Shown piece after piece: positions 33,340 to 45,458 of a stretch of DNA of 64,000 bases (its first letter is position 1; each line of letters starts with the position of its first letter). Position numbers and translations under genes: made by a program. Below the pieces are notes generated by a model. It saw nothing but the letters and a program-made list of their open reading frames with translations, was not told the DNA's origin and searched no databases. Source of the stretch: Ypsolopha sequella (Eukaryota; Arthropoda; Insecta; Lepidoptera; Ypsolophidae); assembly GCA_934047225.1 (NCBI GenBank), contig OW204012.1, positions 8,060,001-8,124,000 of the forward strand, read 5' to 3'.

Positions 33340-33887
33340 ATGCTGGCTCTACACATCAGCAGACGCATCGGCAGATGCGATCTGCCTATGCATCCGCCGA
33401 TGTGTAGAGGGGGTGATTTGGTCGTCCGTGGTAGGTATTTGACATCGGCAGATGCATCTGTCACCGATCCGTCATTTGTCGGTTTTTGTGGCACGGATCA
33501 AAGGGATTCGGATGTGTCCACACATCTGCCGACGCATCAGTTGCGAATGAGCCGCGAGGTAGTGAACACGTCTTATCGTACTGGCTCCGTGATATTATGG
33601 CGGCAATGGACACGACTGAAACTTTTAAATTCATAGAGCTGTATCAAGCAGAAAACTGCACACAAAAATTGTAATTAAAAGTGCCAAATAAATATATAGC
33701 TGCGGCAGCTACGGTCTCCACGTCCATTTCGTGCATGCTTGTTGCATCTGTCGAGGTTTAACACAGACTGATCGGTCTGCAGACGCAGTCAGATGTGTGG
33801 ACGCCTCGCGGTGATCCATCTGCTGATGCATCGGCGGACTTCGCAGATGCGTCGGCGTACGCATCTGATGATGTGTAGAGCCAGCAT
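33340..33887 (+). mobile_element. Harbinger-like TIR element with possible MADF remnant
   Basis: Termini 'atgctggctctacacatc' and 'gatgtgtagagccagcat' are exact inverted repeats, with degenerate subterminal repeats of 'gcatcggcagatgcg' type. From the ATG at 33597 a frame reads MAAMDTTETFKFIELYQAEN and stops after 26 residues. 'FIELYQ' resembles the first helix of MADF domains, which accompany PIF/Harbinger transposases. No transposase is present. The Harbinger assignment is tentative. Confidence 0.6.
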
Positions 33888-33889
33888 CA

Positions 33890-34295
33890 CATAACCTCAG
33901 ACATTCACAAAACACGTTAATCAAACTATCAGCAAACAGATCACACGTTGGATTTGCTGACAGCAGTGTGTTTAGGCCCTCCAGAGCGCGCCTAACACTG
34001 TGCAGCTTTAGCCGGACGGATGATAACGCCAATCACATTTATGTAGACGTAAAAATCGTTGGTCAAACAAGGGCGTACTAGTACTAATGCAATGATGTTG
34101 ATTGTTTGATCAATAGCCCACTCGAAAAGGCACATCTGAACCGAAAAATCCTTATACTCAACAAGAAATATTTTTTTACCAGCTCATTTTTGTTGAAATT
34201 ACTTTAAAAACACAAGGCCTTGTATGACGTAGCCGCGGGCTCTTCCGCACAAACTCGACAGATGGACGGCTGAAACGATGTCATTCATTACGATA
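33890..34295. other. Unassigned intergenic DNA
   Basis: No gene or repeat recognised. Confidence 0.35.
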
Positions 34296-34299
34296 TAAA

Positions 34300-34713
34300 G
34301 GCGCTACGGAAAAAAAATCGACACTTTAGAACTTGCATATCTACTTCAATAAATAATGTATTATTTTGATAAAATAGTATGTTATTTTTGGAATCTTTTT
34401 CTAGGGATCTGTTAAAACAAAAACGCAATTGGAGAAATTCGGCTCGATAGAAATATTTATTGAAATTAGGTCTTTTTCGACACCAATTCTCCTAGTTTGA
34501 CAATTCAGAATGACTTATGGACTGCAATTATATTTTATTAGATGGGTTTTAACAATGTCTAGGACCTGGTTAAACGAAATTTTGATAGCAACTTTAGTTC
34601 ATTTTATATTAATAAAAAACCGACTTTTTGCTACTTTTCCACGAATCCGTCCCTCTCGCACTGAGGGTTTTTTCGTATATGGAGTAACAGGGACGCTAAA
34701 ACTTTTACATATA
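34300..34713 (-). repeat. Repeat T, copy 2
   Basis: Full-length inverted relative of 9388-9812, from 'ggcgctacgg' to 'gctaaaacttttacatat'. Next to it at 34715-34745 is a MITE F end fragment. Confidence 0.8.
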
Positions 34714-35034
34714 GGAATGAAGTTGCGGAAGCCGAAAACTGTTGATATTATTATGATATGATATTATGATATATATGTTGATATTATTATGATGTGGGTA
34801 CCTAATAAATGATGAGTCTCAGCTCGTACTCCGTGTTTGATTGACGTTCAATACACATATACTTTACACAGTACCCGTCCATACAAATAAATTTCAGTGA
34901 AAAAATATTTGGAAAAATAAATACAGTTGTTAAAAATAAATACATCGACGGCGGTGATTTGGCAATTTTAATTTAAATTATTTTAGTTTTTATTTATCAA
35001 TGTTTGATAAAATGTTACTTAAGTTTGTTGTTAA

Positions 35035-35355
35035 AAATTTAAGACATTATACTGATTGTGACGTGTGATTGCTTACAAAAAAAAGTGGTCTGTCTCTGTC
35101 TGTCTACTCATCTGTCATCTAGCTGTCAAATTAGTCTGAAGCAAATAATTATAAATTTATATTGATAGCAAAGGACACCTTTCTAATCAGCCATTACTCA
35201 AGTGACGTCACACGAGGGCAAATGGGAGTTGCAGCCTTTTCGTAAAAATATTCATCATCATGAGGTTTTTTAGACCAAAACTTCGAAAATACGGCTTATT
35301 ATACCTAAATCTCGAAATGGTTTTCGAATTAACACACCTTAACATAATTTAATCT
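35035..35355 (+). repeat. Interspersed repeat alpha, copy 2
   Basis: Matches 1040-1350 with an extra 'cacgagggcaaatgggagtt' segment also echoed at 63100. Confidence 0.85.
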
Positions 35356-35399
35356 ATGCCTTATCAAAGGTCACAAAATGTTTGACATATTTGAATTTA

Positions 35400-35475
35400 A
35401 AATTCAAATATTCGACTGACGACGGCCCCAAGTGGGTCGAAATATATATCGAAAGTTTTATTTTTTATTTAATTT
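35400..35475 (+). repeat. Hammerhead-core-like repeat, diverged copy
   Basis: 'ctgacgacggccccaagtgg' then 'gtcgaaatatatatcgaaag'. The CTGANGA and GAAA boxes are kept, and the intervening stem still pairs through a G-T. Confidence 0.5.
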
Positions 35476-35504
35476 CAACCATAACATTCATAAAAATCTG
35501 TATA

Positions 35505-35770
35505 TACAAGGTGACTTTTTGATCATCGTCCAAATTCATACTGGAGGCTTGATAAGTGATCAGTATCTTGGATCAGTAACAATTTTTGTGAAATTCGTAA
35601 ATTGAAATTTCGGCTTCCCATAGAAATTCAGTTCCAGTCCCGAGTGAATCACTATGGGGAGTCGAAATTTCATTTTACGAATTTCACCAAAATTGTCATT
35701 GATCCATGATACTGATCACTTACCAAGCCGCCAGTATAAATTTGGACGATGATCAAAAAGTCACCTTGTA
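35505..35770. mobile_element. Foldback MITE E, copy 2 (266 bp)
   Basis: Same ends and length as 27469-27734. It has a few substitutions, for example 'gccgccagtataaatttgg'. TA-rich flanks. Confidence 0.9.
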
Positions 35771-36199
35771 TATATAATAAAATCGTAAAATTTAAAAGTA
35801 AGGGACAGTATTTTTGGCCAGACTAGGTATGTCGCTGTCAGAACTCAATTCCAAAAATAGCAAAAAGAATCCTCTCAAGTAGTCTATTCCAACTACCACG
35901 CACGCACTTAAAAACCAGAAAATATTAAAAAACCAAAGAATATAAAACCGTGTGGCGGAGCCAAACAATAGACCTTTTCAGCGAGCATTAAAAATGCTCC
36001 AGCCGACTGTTCCGAGTACTTTTCAAACCTCCCATTGAACCTTGCACTGTCAAATCAATCTTAAAGTCACTAGCATAGAGTTCTCTTTTCATTAGCAGGT
36101 GGGTCTGATAAGTTTGGTTACAAAGAGATTTAGAATTGTGACTGATTCAAAAAGTGCTCGCAGATTATGTGAGTGTCTCTCGTGCAATTTGTTGCTTTC

Positions 36200-37126
36200 T
36201 AGTTTTTAGGGTTCCGTACCCAAAGGAAAAATCAGAGCCCTTTTAATGTCACTCTGCTGTCCTTCTGTCTGTCTGTCCGTATGTCACGGGTCTCTAGCTC
36301 TAAAATGGAATGAGATAAAAACATGAAATTGTATACGTTGTGTAAAGTGTTGACCAAGAAAATGGAGCAGTAAAAAAAACATTATTTTTCTTATCTTAGC
36401 ATGTGGCGTGTCATTCATTGTCTAGAGCTATCCGTCCATCCGGCAGCCTAGTTCGTCCACTGCTGGACAAAAGCCTTTCCAGGACATTGCCACTCCCGGC
36501 GGTCATCCTGGAAGAATTGCCCATACTCACACACGCTGGACAGGCGAGTTGGTAAGCGCGGTGGCGGGACCCTCGCACCAGTGACGCCGCTGCCCGTCAC
36601 CAGTCTACTCCATATAAGGCTATTAGGGATGGATATACCGCTATCCGTCGGTCCCAGGCATGGTGGGCCTCCTGAATTTTTGCCTGTGAGCTGTCGTCCT
36701 CTTACTCTCCCCCGAATCACTTCGAGTGGGTCTCCAAGTAAGATGGTGGTACCTCCACAGTCGAGCCCGGGTTCAGCTCTACCACCGTAATATATATATA
36801 TATATTTATTTTAAAATGTAGGGAAATGGCCCCCATTTATCAAAAATTTTTATCAAAGTTGCCATTTTTAGACCATTTTTGTTACGGGGCCTATCACAAA
36901 GGCCAAAGCAGTTAGGAATTTGATATTTCTGTATATTATGTACCATATGCTGTATTTAAACAACAAATACAAAAAACGCCAAATTATAATGTAGTTTTAG
37001 GGTTACGTCCCCGAATACTCAACCAACTTAATTTTGCAGCTTTTATGTCTGACAGAATTTGAGCATTACCTAAAAATGTACGGAACCTTAAAACAGCGAG
37101 GCCCGACTTGCACTTGGCCGGTTTTT
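36200..37126 (-). mobile_element. LINE 3' UTR repeat G, copy 2, interrupted
   Basis: Starts 'tagggttccgtacccaaagg' and ends 'cttgcacttggccggttttt', the two ends of repeat G in minus orientation. It is split by repeat B copy 3. Confidence 0.65.
36428..36790 (-). mobile_element. Repeat B, copy 3
   Basis: Reverse complement of 6785-7130, from 'cctagttcgtccactgctgg' to 'cagctctaccacc'. Inserted inside repeat G. Short frames on both strands are not conserved between B copies. Confidence 0.75.
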
Positions 37127-37374
37127 AGTCACCTTGTACGTAGTTTTTCAGGGTAAAACTTACTAAAGATTAAGTTTACATTATGAAAATGGCAAAACTG
37201 CGAAATAGGTCGACAAAAGTGGTTTTACTTTTCAGGCAACCCTCATCCATTGGCTAGATTCACAGATACTAGTTTAGACCAAATTATATTATTAAAAAAA
37301 GTGTTAATAATGCATTCTAAATGTACCGAATGTGAATTGTGAAATGCAAGTCACAGTCCATACTCGATACACCC

Positions 37375-37640
37375 GCATTTCACCGACGATTATTACGTAC
37401 CAACGTGATGGGTGGTAAGCTCTATCGCCGTACTTTCGGCACAAATACAAGCTTTTTAGGGCAATGCAGGTTTCCTTACGATGTATTCCTTCACCGTTGA
37501 GCAAGTGGTAAGTAAGAACAAATACTATGCACATAAATTCAGAAAAACTCATTGGTGCATGCCCGACCGGGGATCGAACCTGGATCTCAAGATTGAGAGG
37601 CCAACGTTCTACCCTTCAGCTAGCGCTGAAGCCAAATTAT
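37375..37640 (-). mobile_element. tRNA-derived SINE K, copy 2
   Basis: On the minus strand 'gctagctgaagggtagaacg' (A-box region) precedes 'ggttcgatccccggtcggg' (B box), then the SINE K body ('tttccttacgatgtattcc' on the plus strand). The tRNA-like head is not a functional tRNA. Confidence 0.8.
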
Positions 37641-38640
37641 ATCCATACTTCATTTGCTTTGAAAAAACTTTCAAATTATATTACCGCAGACATCATTTTA
37701 TAGAAAATCTCTTAAAACTTTCTTATAAACAGGAAAATAACACAAGCCCACCTCTAGACGGAAAGCTTAAGAGTAGGCCTTCCCTTTTCAAGAGTTTTTG
37801 AACGATCGTACTAAGTCTACCCATACCCAATCAATGTGAAACTTTTATATATGTTTCTACACACCTTTATCTTTCGACTGTAAATTGCGACCTAATTGGG
37901 AAACTTTTGCTCGATAGATTTTTATTCTGAAGATAGTCTCTTTTTCAGTGATTTTTTATTTTATTTGAGTTTAATTCACTTAATCTTTATGTGTAATATG
38001 TTTTACGATCAATAAGAAAATCTTGTTTTCTCAAACAAGGGTGTAACATGATCATAATTAAAGGAACTTTATTTAAGATAAATCTAAATCGAACTTCTAT
38101 TAGTGGTTAAAAACAAGTCATCAGCGGTTGGCAATAAGTATGAAAATCCATAACTGTCGTGTTATTTTGAAAATGGAATGGGGTTTTGTTACGTTTACTA
38201 ACTAGCAATTTCAAAGTTCAAAGAGGTTTTTAATGTTACTGGCTGGATAAAAATGAGGCAAAGCAAAAAAAACATGGCGCGCGAAACGTGAACATTTTAT
38301 TGGTACCTATTTATTGAATTAATAATTATTGATTAAAATGAGCTCAAACGAAGAAATTAGAATCCGATGAAAATATTGTGAATGCAGCACCAGACGGTGA
38401 ATATCTGGACGTCAAGGTACGTGTTACTCTAGTAGAAACCTTTACTACTAAAAGTAACTATAGTATATCAACTTTTTGAATTGTAAAAAGTAAAAATGTA
38501 TTTTACTAATTGTTTGAATATCCACACAATGTTTGGGAAAAGTACTATACAGCCTTGGTGGCAATTGATGGACTCACGTACATATGTGTGCCTTGGCTAC
38601 GCCTCGGCCCGATATTAGGTATCACGTTCGTCGCATCAAC
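37641..38640. other. Unassigned intergenic DNA
   Basis: No gene. The 106-codon frame at 37481-37801 overlaps SINE K and is chance. Confidence 0.35.
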
Positions 38641-38655
38641 GCCTAACTCGCCGGC

Positions 38656-39718
38656 CGGGCTTGGTACCAAGTACCATCCTCCCCGGTGGGTCATCCCCGG
38701 TACCGGGGAGGATGGGAAAAAAAGTGTCATCGTCCCCGGTGTTAATTCTAACGGGGACGTTGGCACAGATCAATTGCCATCGCAGTGCCATCGTCCCCGG
38801 TAATGGTGTTTATCAAGGAAGATGGCATAAACCAAGAGCTATCGTACGAAGTTAGTTCGTTGTTCGTAAGTAAATCTTTATCATTACAAAATGTGTATTT
38901 TGAATGTAAAATCAATGCGCTATCCTTGCGTTAGACAGTAGTATTATCATTCTTAAATTGACGGTTTGTAATTGAATTCGCATTAAAATAGCGCAACAAA
39001 ATACAAAGCAAACATTTTCATTTGTGATCGTATTTTTTGCAATAATAACTAAGTATTATTGCAAAAATGTATTTAATATATGATGTTCATGATGTTATTC
39101 ATTATAAATAAATTTATAATGAATAACCGTAATTATAATAATAATTATGATTTTGGTAAACACCCTCTCCTTTTTACATTCCCCTCACTTACACAAACAC
39201 ATACTCTCTCATGCATACTCATCTTACATTAACTCCACACAACACAAACATCTTGTCGAACAAATGAGCAAATTAAACTATAAGATTACGTTAGGTACTT
39301 GGTTAAGTTGCTTAATTTTCTTTAAATGTTTAAATATTAGAGTAGTCTAAATTCGGACTAACGAATTAGTTAAGTTTTGATTATTATTTTTTACAGTTGG
39401 GGAAATTTGTTATTGGCCTTAGTTTAAGTTTTGAAATATTGTTTAGAGTATATTATATCGCTGTTAATTTCCTGAATAAACTAAATAAATAAAAAATAAA
39501 AATCATCTTTGTCTCTCTCTTTGTTTTACCGGGTACGATAGCTCTTGGTTTATGCCATCTTCCTTGATAAACACCATCACCGGGGACGATGGCACTGCGA
39601 TGGCAATTGATCTGTGCCAACGTCCCCGTTGCGGCTCTCATCGGGGACGATGACACTTTCTTTCCCATCCTCCCCGGTACCGGGGATGTCCCACCGGAGA
39701 GGATGGTACTAAGCCGCC
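38656..39718. mobile_element. Element with about 190-bp GC-rich inverted arms
   Basis: The left arm (38656-38850) and right arm (39535-39718) are inverted copies: 'catcgtccccggt', 'ggcacagatcaattgccatc', 'gtttatcaaggaagatggc' and 'ataaaccaagagctatcgta'. Each arm reads the same open frame outward-in (HRSAIVPG, then GVYQGRWHKPRAIV), without a start or known domain. The middle is AT-rich. A LINE-like 3' tail (39417-39500) lies inside the right half. Confidence 0.65.
39417..39500 (+). mobile_element. LINE 3' end with A-rich tail, second copy
   Basis: 'ttggccttagtttaag' and 'tatatcgctgttaattt' match 1572-1640. It ends in AAATA-type repeats. Confidence 0.5.
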
Positions 39719-39749
39719 AGCCGTGGCAGTAATTTACTATTACTATAGC

Positions 39750-40680
39750 TTCTAAAAAGCAAAAACTAGGTACTTTCATTGTTTATCATTCCGCGCGCAT
39801 TTCGACTCACGCGATTTTCAACCAAATATATTAAACTCAGTCTAGAGGTTATAATAGCCAAGCCGCTTTGCACCGAGGGAAAGCCTCCTCTTAACCTTCC
39901 CATATTATATTCCGGAACTGAATATTTCAGGCCGAAACAAAAGCTTTTACTCCACATTAAGCACTCTTGACTTAACAACGTCTGTCCAAGAAATTAAAAT
40001 CCACCACTAGATCTTATTTTGTTCTAAAAGGGACGATTCTTGGCTGGCATTTAGTCTTAGTGTTGTGGTAATTTTGATGTAGGCTTTAAAGTTGAGTGGT
40101 TCGGTGAAATATATTATAATATATATGATTCCAGGTTGATTTAATATTGTCGTTGACAGTAGCATGTGAAGGGGCTATTTCGTTAAAATATCGTTTATTT
40201 TGAATTTGTTTACCTGAAAAAGCCAAAAAGCCACTAGTTTTATAAAAAATATTGTATATAAATAATACAATGTACATTAATTTTGGGGCCTTTGTATCTG
40301 TTACTTACAGAAACGCATTTCTAGAAGTTTTCGCTGGAAAAGCAATGACAATAGCAACGACCAGTAAAAATATATGAAAATAATAAAAAACAATATTGTA
40401 AAATAAATCGTGTGGCGCCAAGGCATGCTAGCATGCCCTAAAGCAGACATTTTCGTACAAAACGTTTCGTTTTCAAAGTCGTTTTCTATTATTTTTATAT
40501 TGTTTTTCTAGTCTTACTTGACATTGTCTTTGCTTTTTCAGTAAAATTTCCAGGCACGCCACTGCGCTCGATAGAAATGATTATTGAAATTACGAAGAAA
40601 AGAAAAGCGAAAAATATAGATCACCCAAAACAAACAAAACATTTATATATAACGTTTTTGTTTTGTTACTATTACATAAT
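39750..40680. other. Unassigned intergenic DNA
   Basis: Overlapping 63- and 70-codon frames on opposite strands at 39766-39978 have no motif. Confidence 0.35.
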
Positions 40681-40685
40681 GAAGG

Positions 40686-40960
40686 TTTTAGTGTCCCTGT
40701 TACTCCATATCACCATATGCGAAAAAATCCTCAGTGCGAGTGGGACGGATTCGTGGAAAAGTAGCAAAAAGTCGGTTTTTTACTAATATAAAATGTACTA
40801 GGCTATTTACATAATATCCACATTTTGAATGCAAGCTCACAATGAAATTAGTTAGTATTTCAGAATTACAGGAAAAAATAAAACAATTTAGAGGTCTTTC
40901 CGGAATTAAATTCTATCGAGAAAATTTCATCAAATCGCGTTTTGCTTCAGTGAGAATCTT
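40686..40960 (+). repeat. Repeat T, copy 4, partial
   Basis: 'tagtgtccctgttactccat' and 'gtgggacggattcgtggaaa' match 9410-9480; 'attctatcgagaaaatttca' resembles 9655-9680. The middle is replaced. Confidence 0.6.
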
Positions 40961-40964
40961 AATC

Positions 40965-42580
40965 AAATACTCAATATTTTCTTTATAAAAGCTAGATATC
41001 AATGATATAATTAAAACCTCATGGTTACCCTTAATTTAAAAATTGTAATGATAGAAGTTTTTTATCTTTTAAAAGCCGTATGCACTTGAAGTTTTTCTGT
41101 GTTTTTTGGTGAAATAAAGTGTTTTGTATTTGTATTTGCAAATATTATATAATTAAATTGATATCTAGATAATTTTTTGAAACTTTACGTTCGGACAGCA
41201 TTTTTTTTTTATTTTGACTTCATCCTGTTCCATGACCATAAGAAATCAGACATAAATACGTAAGTCTACATATAATAGTTACCATACATACTTTTACGCA
41301 AAACAGCACGCTATAGTTTAAACAACACGCAGTATATGAAAGAAAAACACAAGCTAAAATTATTAATCCTCAAAAGAAACCGACCCCATAAAAAAATGTA
41401 TCACCAAAATCAACCCCTAGAGACGCCCCAAAAAAATCGAATTCGGAACTTGAAAAAACCGGAAAGATTCAGACAAGGCGACCGACTGGCGACCAAATCG
41501 TAATTATGTTGCAAACAAACAAAAAGGTATTCTTCTCGAATTATAGTTCTAAATTATAGGTAAGCATCAGTATAAACGTGTAATTTTTGTCGGACGGCGC
41601 GCCTGTGCGGCGACGTGTCATTTTTGGTCAATATTTTCGTTTTTTTTTAACAAAAAAATGGATTTTTGTGTTAGAGGTGTAGGGTTGCCACAAAGGAAAA
41701 TCTTTTTATCAAGATAAATAGAGAAATTTCATACCTTTTTTAAATTTTGGTCAACAATTTATGTTGTACACTTTTCAATTATGATTATCAGTAGATATAA
41801 ATAAGTATTATAATTAACTGACCATCAAAAAATACAAAACAGCATCAAACTTGCTCAGTTGGAATCAAAAATAATATGTTGAAACCTAACCTAACCTAGT
41901 TGATGCCAACTTAGTGATTTAGATGCTTATTTAGTATTTTTTACGTAGTCAACCTATTATTATCCTATAAATAATACATCTTGTGGTAGTTCCGCATGTT
42001 AACATGTTTTATTTTAAAATCTCTAACTTTAATTGTAAATAATTAAGATTTCTTCTTATGTAAGTGACATATTGTCTTTAATAAGAATAAAGTATCTTTA
42101 GACCTAAACCTAACCTATTTTAAAATTTCGGCAACCGTAATTTCGGGGGACATTTTGAGTAATCATAGCAGAAAGTAGCCTACTTTTTCTACCCAAAAGC
42201 TTTTCTGTTTCTGTTGACCTTAAATCTGTTATACTTTATTAACCTTACAGCAATTATTAACTATCCCACCAATGATTTAGCAACCCTAAAAATGACTGTA
42301 GTGCCTTGTGGGTAAATGTGACCGTCATCTCTCAAATTATGATTTTGATTTGCATTTTCCGGTTAAGGTTTGCATCGATGAATTGTCAGCCATGTCTAAA
42401 TGAGAATTTTATTTATATACTAACATGTAATTTAGGCCTAGTTTGACCAGCATCAGAAGTTATAAGTCTTGAAATTTAACACATTTAGCCACTGAAGTCA
42501 GCCGCAATTTTCAGACTTACAGAAAGCCCAAAAGCAAAAAAATAAAAAAAATTTAAGTGCCTACATTTTATGTAATATTG
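40965..42580. other. Unassigned intergenic DNA
   Basis: Three tandem CCTAA units at 41885 are too few to be called telomeric. No gene. Confidence 0.35.
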
Positions 42581-42624
42581 CACCGTTATAATGGATTACA
42601 GTGGTGTCGTTCGGTTAAAAAATA

Positions 42625-42925
42625 TTAAAAAAACCGGCTTACTGCGAGTCAGACTCGCGCACCAATGGTTACGTACCATTATCTACAAAAACGGCAAAAA
42701 AACATGTCTGTTGTATGGGAGGCCCCTTAAATATTTATTTAATTCTGTTTTTAGTATGTGTTGTTATAGCGGCAACAGAAATACATCATCTGTGAAAATT
42801 TCAACTGTCTAACTATCACGGTTCATGTGATACAGCCTGCTGACAGACGGACAGACAGACGGACAGCGGAGTCTATAATATTAAGTAATAGGGTCCCGTT
42901 GGTTACCCTTTGGGTACGGAACGGT
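42625..42925 (+). mobile_element. LINE 3' UTR repeat G, copy 3
   Basis: 'gcgagtcagactcgcgcacc', 'gacagacggacagacagacg' and 'ccctttgggtacggaac' mark it. Confidence 0.75.
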
Positions 42926-42959
42926 TTTTGGGTAAAAAATAAGATCGACCTGCACCCGT

Positions 42960-43090
42960 AGCACAGTGTTTAATCGCGCGCGACGCGACTTAGTTGAATA
43001 ACGAGTGCGAGGAGCGTGACACGATGTTTTTGCGATTAAACAGCATGTTACGCTTCTTGCACTTGTAATTCAACTAAGTCGCATCGATGT
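42960..43090. repeat. Hairpin repeat with GC-rich centre
   Basis: 'gcgacttagttgaat' faces 'attcaactaagtcgc', with 'gtttaatcgc' and 'gcgattaaac' as a second inverted pair, giving an interleaved cruciform-like arrangement. Confidence 0.65.
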
Positions 43091-43298
43091 TACCATTGCA
43101 GGCCGCCCTAAATTGATGACATACAAATTCAAATAGTTTATTTTGCAAAGCAGGTATAGATATATACACTTTTTACACGTCAAATTTAATCTAATAAAGA
43201 AAATATATCTAATAAACTAATAAATGTACATGAACTAAATTAAAGGTTTATTTAATTTATGTAGCAATATATTTACTATTAAAATGATAGGTAAAATA

Positions 43299-43564
43299 TA
43301 CAAGGTGAATTTGTGAACATCGTCCAAATTCATACTTGGGCCTTGGTAAGTGATCAGCATCATGAACCAATAACGATTTTCGTAAAATTCATAAAATGAA
43401 ATTTTGACTCCCCATAGTGATTCACTCAGGACTGGGAGTGAATTACTATGGGAAGTCGAAATTTCATTATACGAATTTCACAAAAATTGTTATCAATTCA
43501 TGATGCTGATCACTTACCAAGCCTTCAGTATGAATTTGGACGATGATCAAAAAGTCACCTTGTA
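43299..43564. mobile_element. Foldback MITE E, copy 3 (266 bp)
   Basis: Left end 'tacaaggtgaatttgtgaac' is the most diverged; the right end 'aaaaagtcaccttgta' is intact. Same length as the other copies. Confidence 0.9.
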
Positions 43565-43566
43565 TA

Positions 43567-43735
43567 TTATACAAGGTACTGAAGAAGGGCAATGTAAAAA
43601 GTACCCAGAATAGAAGAGCATGTATGACTAGATTGATGGAACTGAAAGAGGCGAAAGAGGTGTGTCAGGATCGTTGCAGATGGAAATCTGTAGACTGCCT
43701 TCCCGTTTGGGAGACAGGCGTGAGTGTATGTAAAA
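43567..43735 (+). pseudogene. Retroelement ORF C-terminal fragment
   Basis: The frame reads VLKKGNVKSTQNRRACMTRL, then KEAKEVCQDRCRWK. Paralogue of 10018-10180. It starts immediately at the MITE E right border (shared 'acaaggtactgaagaagg'). Confidence 0.65.
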
Positions 43736-43989
43736 AATAAGCTACATAGAGCCATACCATTATTATTTTATTATTAAATCAACTATAGATCTATATGAGG
43801 TGAAATTTAATCAACCACTCGGATTCATATTGGAGACATGGTTAGTGTTCAGGAACAAAGTTCAATTACCCTTTTTAACAAAATTATAAAAAAATTAAAT
43901 TGTTTCCATACGAACTGGACTAGTGCATTACACGAAAAAAAAGATCATTTTTTATTTTATTTTATTAAAAACTTATTTTGTAAATATTC

Positions 43990-44160
43990 CTCGGGCCAGG
44001 GCTTACAAGGCAAATGGTCTCCCAACTGAGCCACCGAGGTTTCCAACCTAGACTGTTGAATTTTCACACCGAATTTTTCCACCATACCATTACTAAGTAG
44101 TAATGCACATATTGAACGCTCAAGAGGGTGTTGTGTGTATGTCACACCTTGTTCTAAGGA
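43990..44160 (-). mobile_element. tRNA-derived SINE L, copy 2
   Basis: 'caactgagccaccgaggttt' is the complement of the A-box side, and 'gaacgctcaagagggtgttg' matches the SINE L body at 22590. The B-box side is decayed. Confidence 0.65.
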
Positions 44161-44479
44161 ACAGAAATGGTGAATTTTCCGAAACATTTGTCTTACGTGA
44201 AAGGCCATATGTCTCCTGTAGTGAAATATCAGTATATTTTTATTGTTACTGATTATTAGCAAAAATTAGCAATTATAACAAAGCACAAAACTTTTTGAAC
44301 TTTTGAAAAATTCCATATATTTTTATAAGATTATGTATACTTTACAAAATAAACTATTTTAATTTATACAATAAATTAGAGTAACGTAACTTAAATAACA
44401 TTCAAAACCTTAACTAAAGATGCCCTAAAATAAAAAATCTAACAAAGTAAAATTTAAAATATAAAATAATAAACAGAAA

Positions 44480-44890
44480 ATGCTGGCCAGATCGCTGCCG
44501 TCCGTCGTTACGCCAGGGCCATAGCTTCAGGCTTCTGGCGGCGCTTCTTGCTGCGCTTATAGGCGGTTTTTGCGACGGGCTTTGCCCTGCCACGACACCC
44601 ATCAGCGCCTTCATCGCTCGCTCAAAGCGCTCGACACTAGATTCGTCCTGTGCACTCGATAACTGTCTGTTTCAACCGCCCGCCTCCCCGCACACCACCG
44701 TCGCGAGAGCGCAAGTCACTCGAAGCAGGACAAGACGTGTGAGCGGCGACCCATGGCCGGCTCTATACAACTTCATACATTTGTTCTCTTCGCCACGCCG
44801 CGCCGGCGCCGTCACAAGAAGAACCGCTTGGCGCGCCTCTCGAAGCCTGAAGCTGTGGCCGAGGGGTTAGGAAGGGTGCCCAAAAGGCTG
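44480..44890. other. GC-rich block with inverted ends and coding-like frames
   Basis: About 400 bp of high GC in AT-rich DNA. 'cataGCTTCAGGCTTC' at 44520 and 'GAAGCCTGAAGCtgtgg' at 44845 are inverted. The minus strand reads SSVERFERAMKALMGVVAG and, after a frame change, KTAYKRSKKRRQKPEAMALA*. On the plus strand an ATG at 44752 opens 49 codons (RRRRHKKNRLARLSKPEAVA) to a stop at 44901. Both ends thus encode a related KPEA(M/V)A peptide. A decayed transposon or captured exon is possible; the function is unknown. Confidence 0.4.
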
Positions 44891-44901
44891 GCGCCACGTT
44901 G

Positions 44902-45455
44902 AATGGCCAAACTAATTCTTTCAAAAAAATTCCTATTATTACCGAAGTTTGCGATAGCGATATTCATCACTTTTAGTATGAAATCGTGTCATATGATGTC
45001 ACGTGACATGCCGTTAAGCTCACTTTGATTGCCAATAACTTCGTAATTTTTTGAGATATCAATAAAATAATTTTACTACTGTTTTTAGCTTTTTAAACGC
45101 AATTGACTTTTATAAAAATCTTTATGTAGGAGACTGGCTCATTATAAAATTAAAAAAATTGTCTTAGTTCAAATTTGCCAAAGGACCCCTAAATTTTCTA
45201 AAACGGGAAATGTAAGAAAATATTACTAAAAGGGCGGTTTGAAAAGCAATTTCCAAGAAAAGCTGGCAATTTTATTTCTAAAGGCTATGCAAACGATTTC
45301 TTAGAAGGTCGCGTATAAAAGTGCACCCAGTTCCACCTAACAGTAGGTTGGTACCATGATTGGTTTGACCTATCGAAGTACCTAACTTAAATAGGTAACG
45401 TAGAACATTGCAGCAAAATCCTTCGCAGAAAAACAACATAAACTCAATCACATAT
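44902..45455. other. Unassigned intergenic DNA
   Basis: No gene or recognised repeat. Confidence 0.35.
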
Positions 45456-45458
45456 TTG

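Noticed and set aside
36448..36790. Overlapping ORFs in repeat B
   Set aside because: Not conserved between repeat B copies.
37560..37630. Functional tRNA gene (minus)
   Set aside because: A and B boxes only; it is the head of a SINE with a second copy at 22275.
41884..41899. Telomeric (TTAGG)n
   Set aside because: Only about three units; chance or a tiny interstitial trace.
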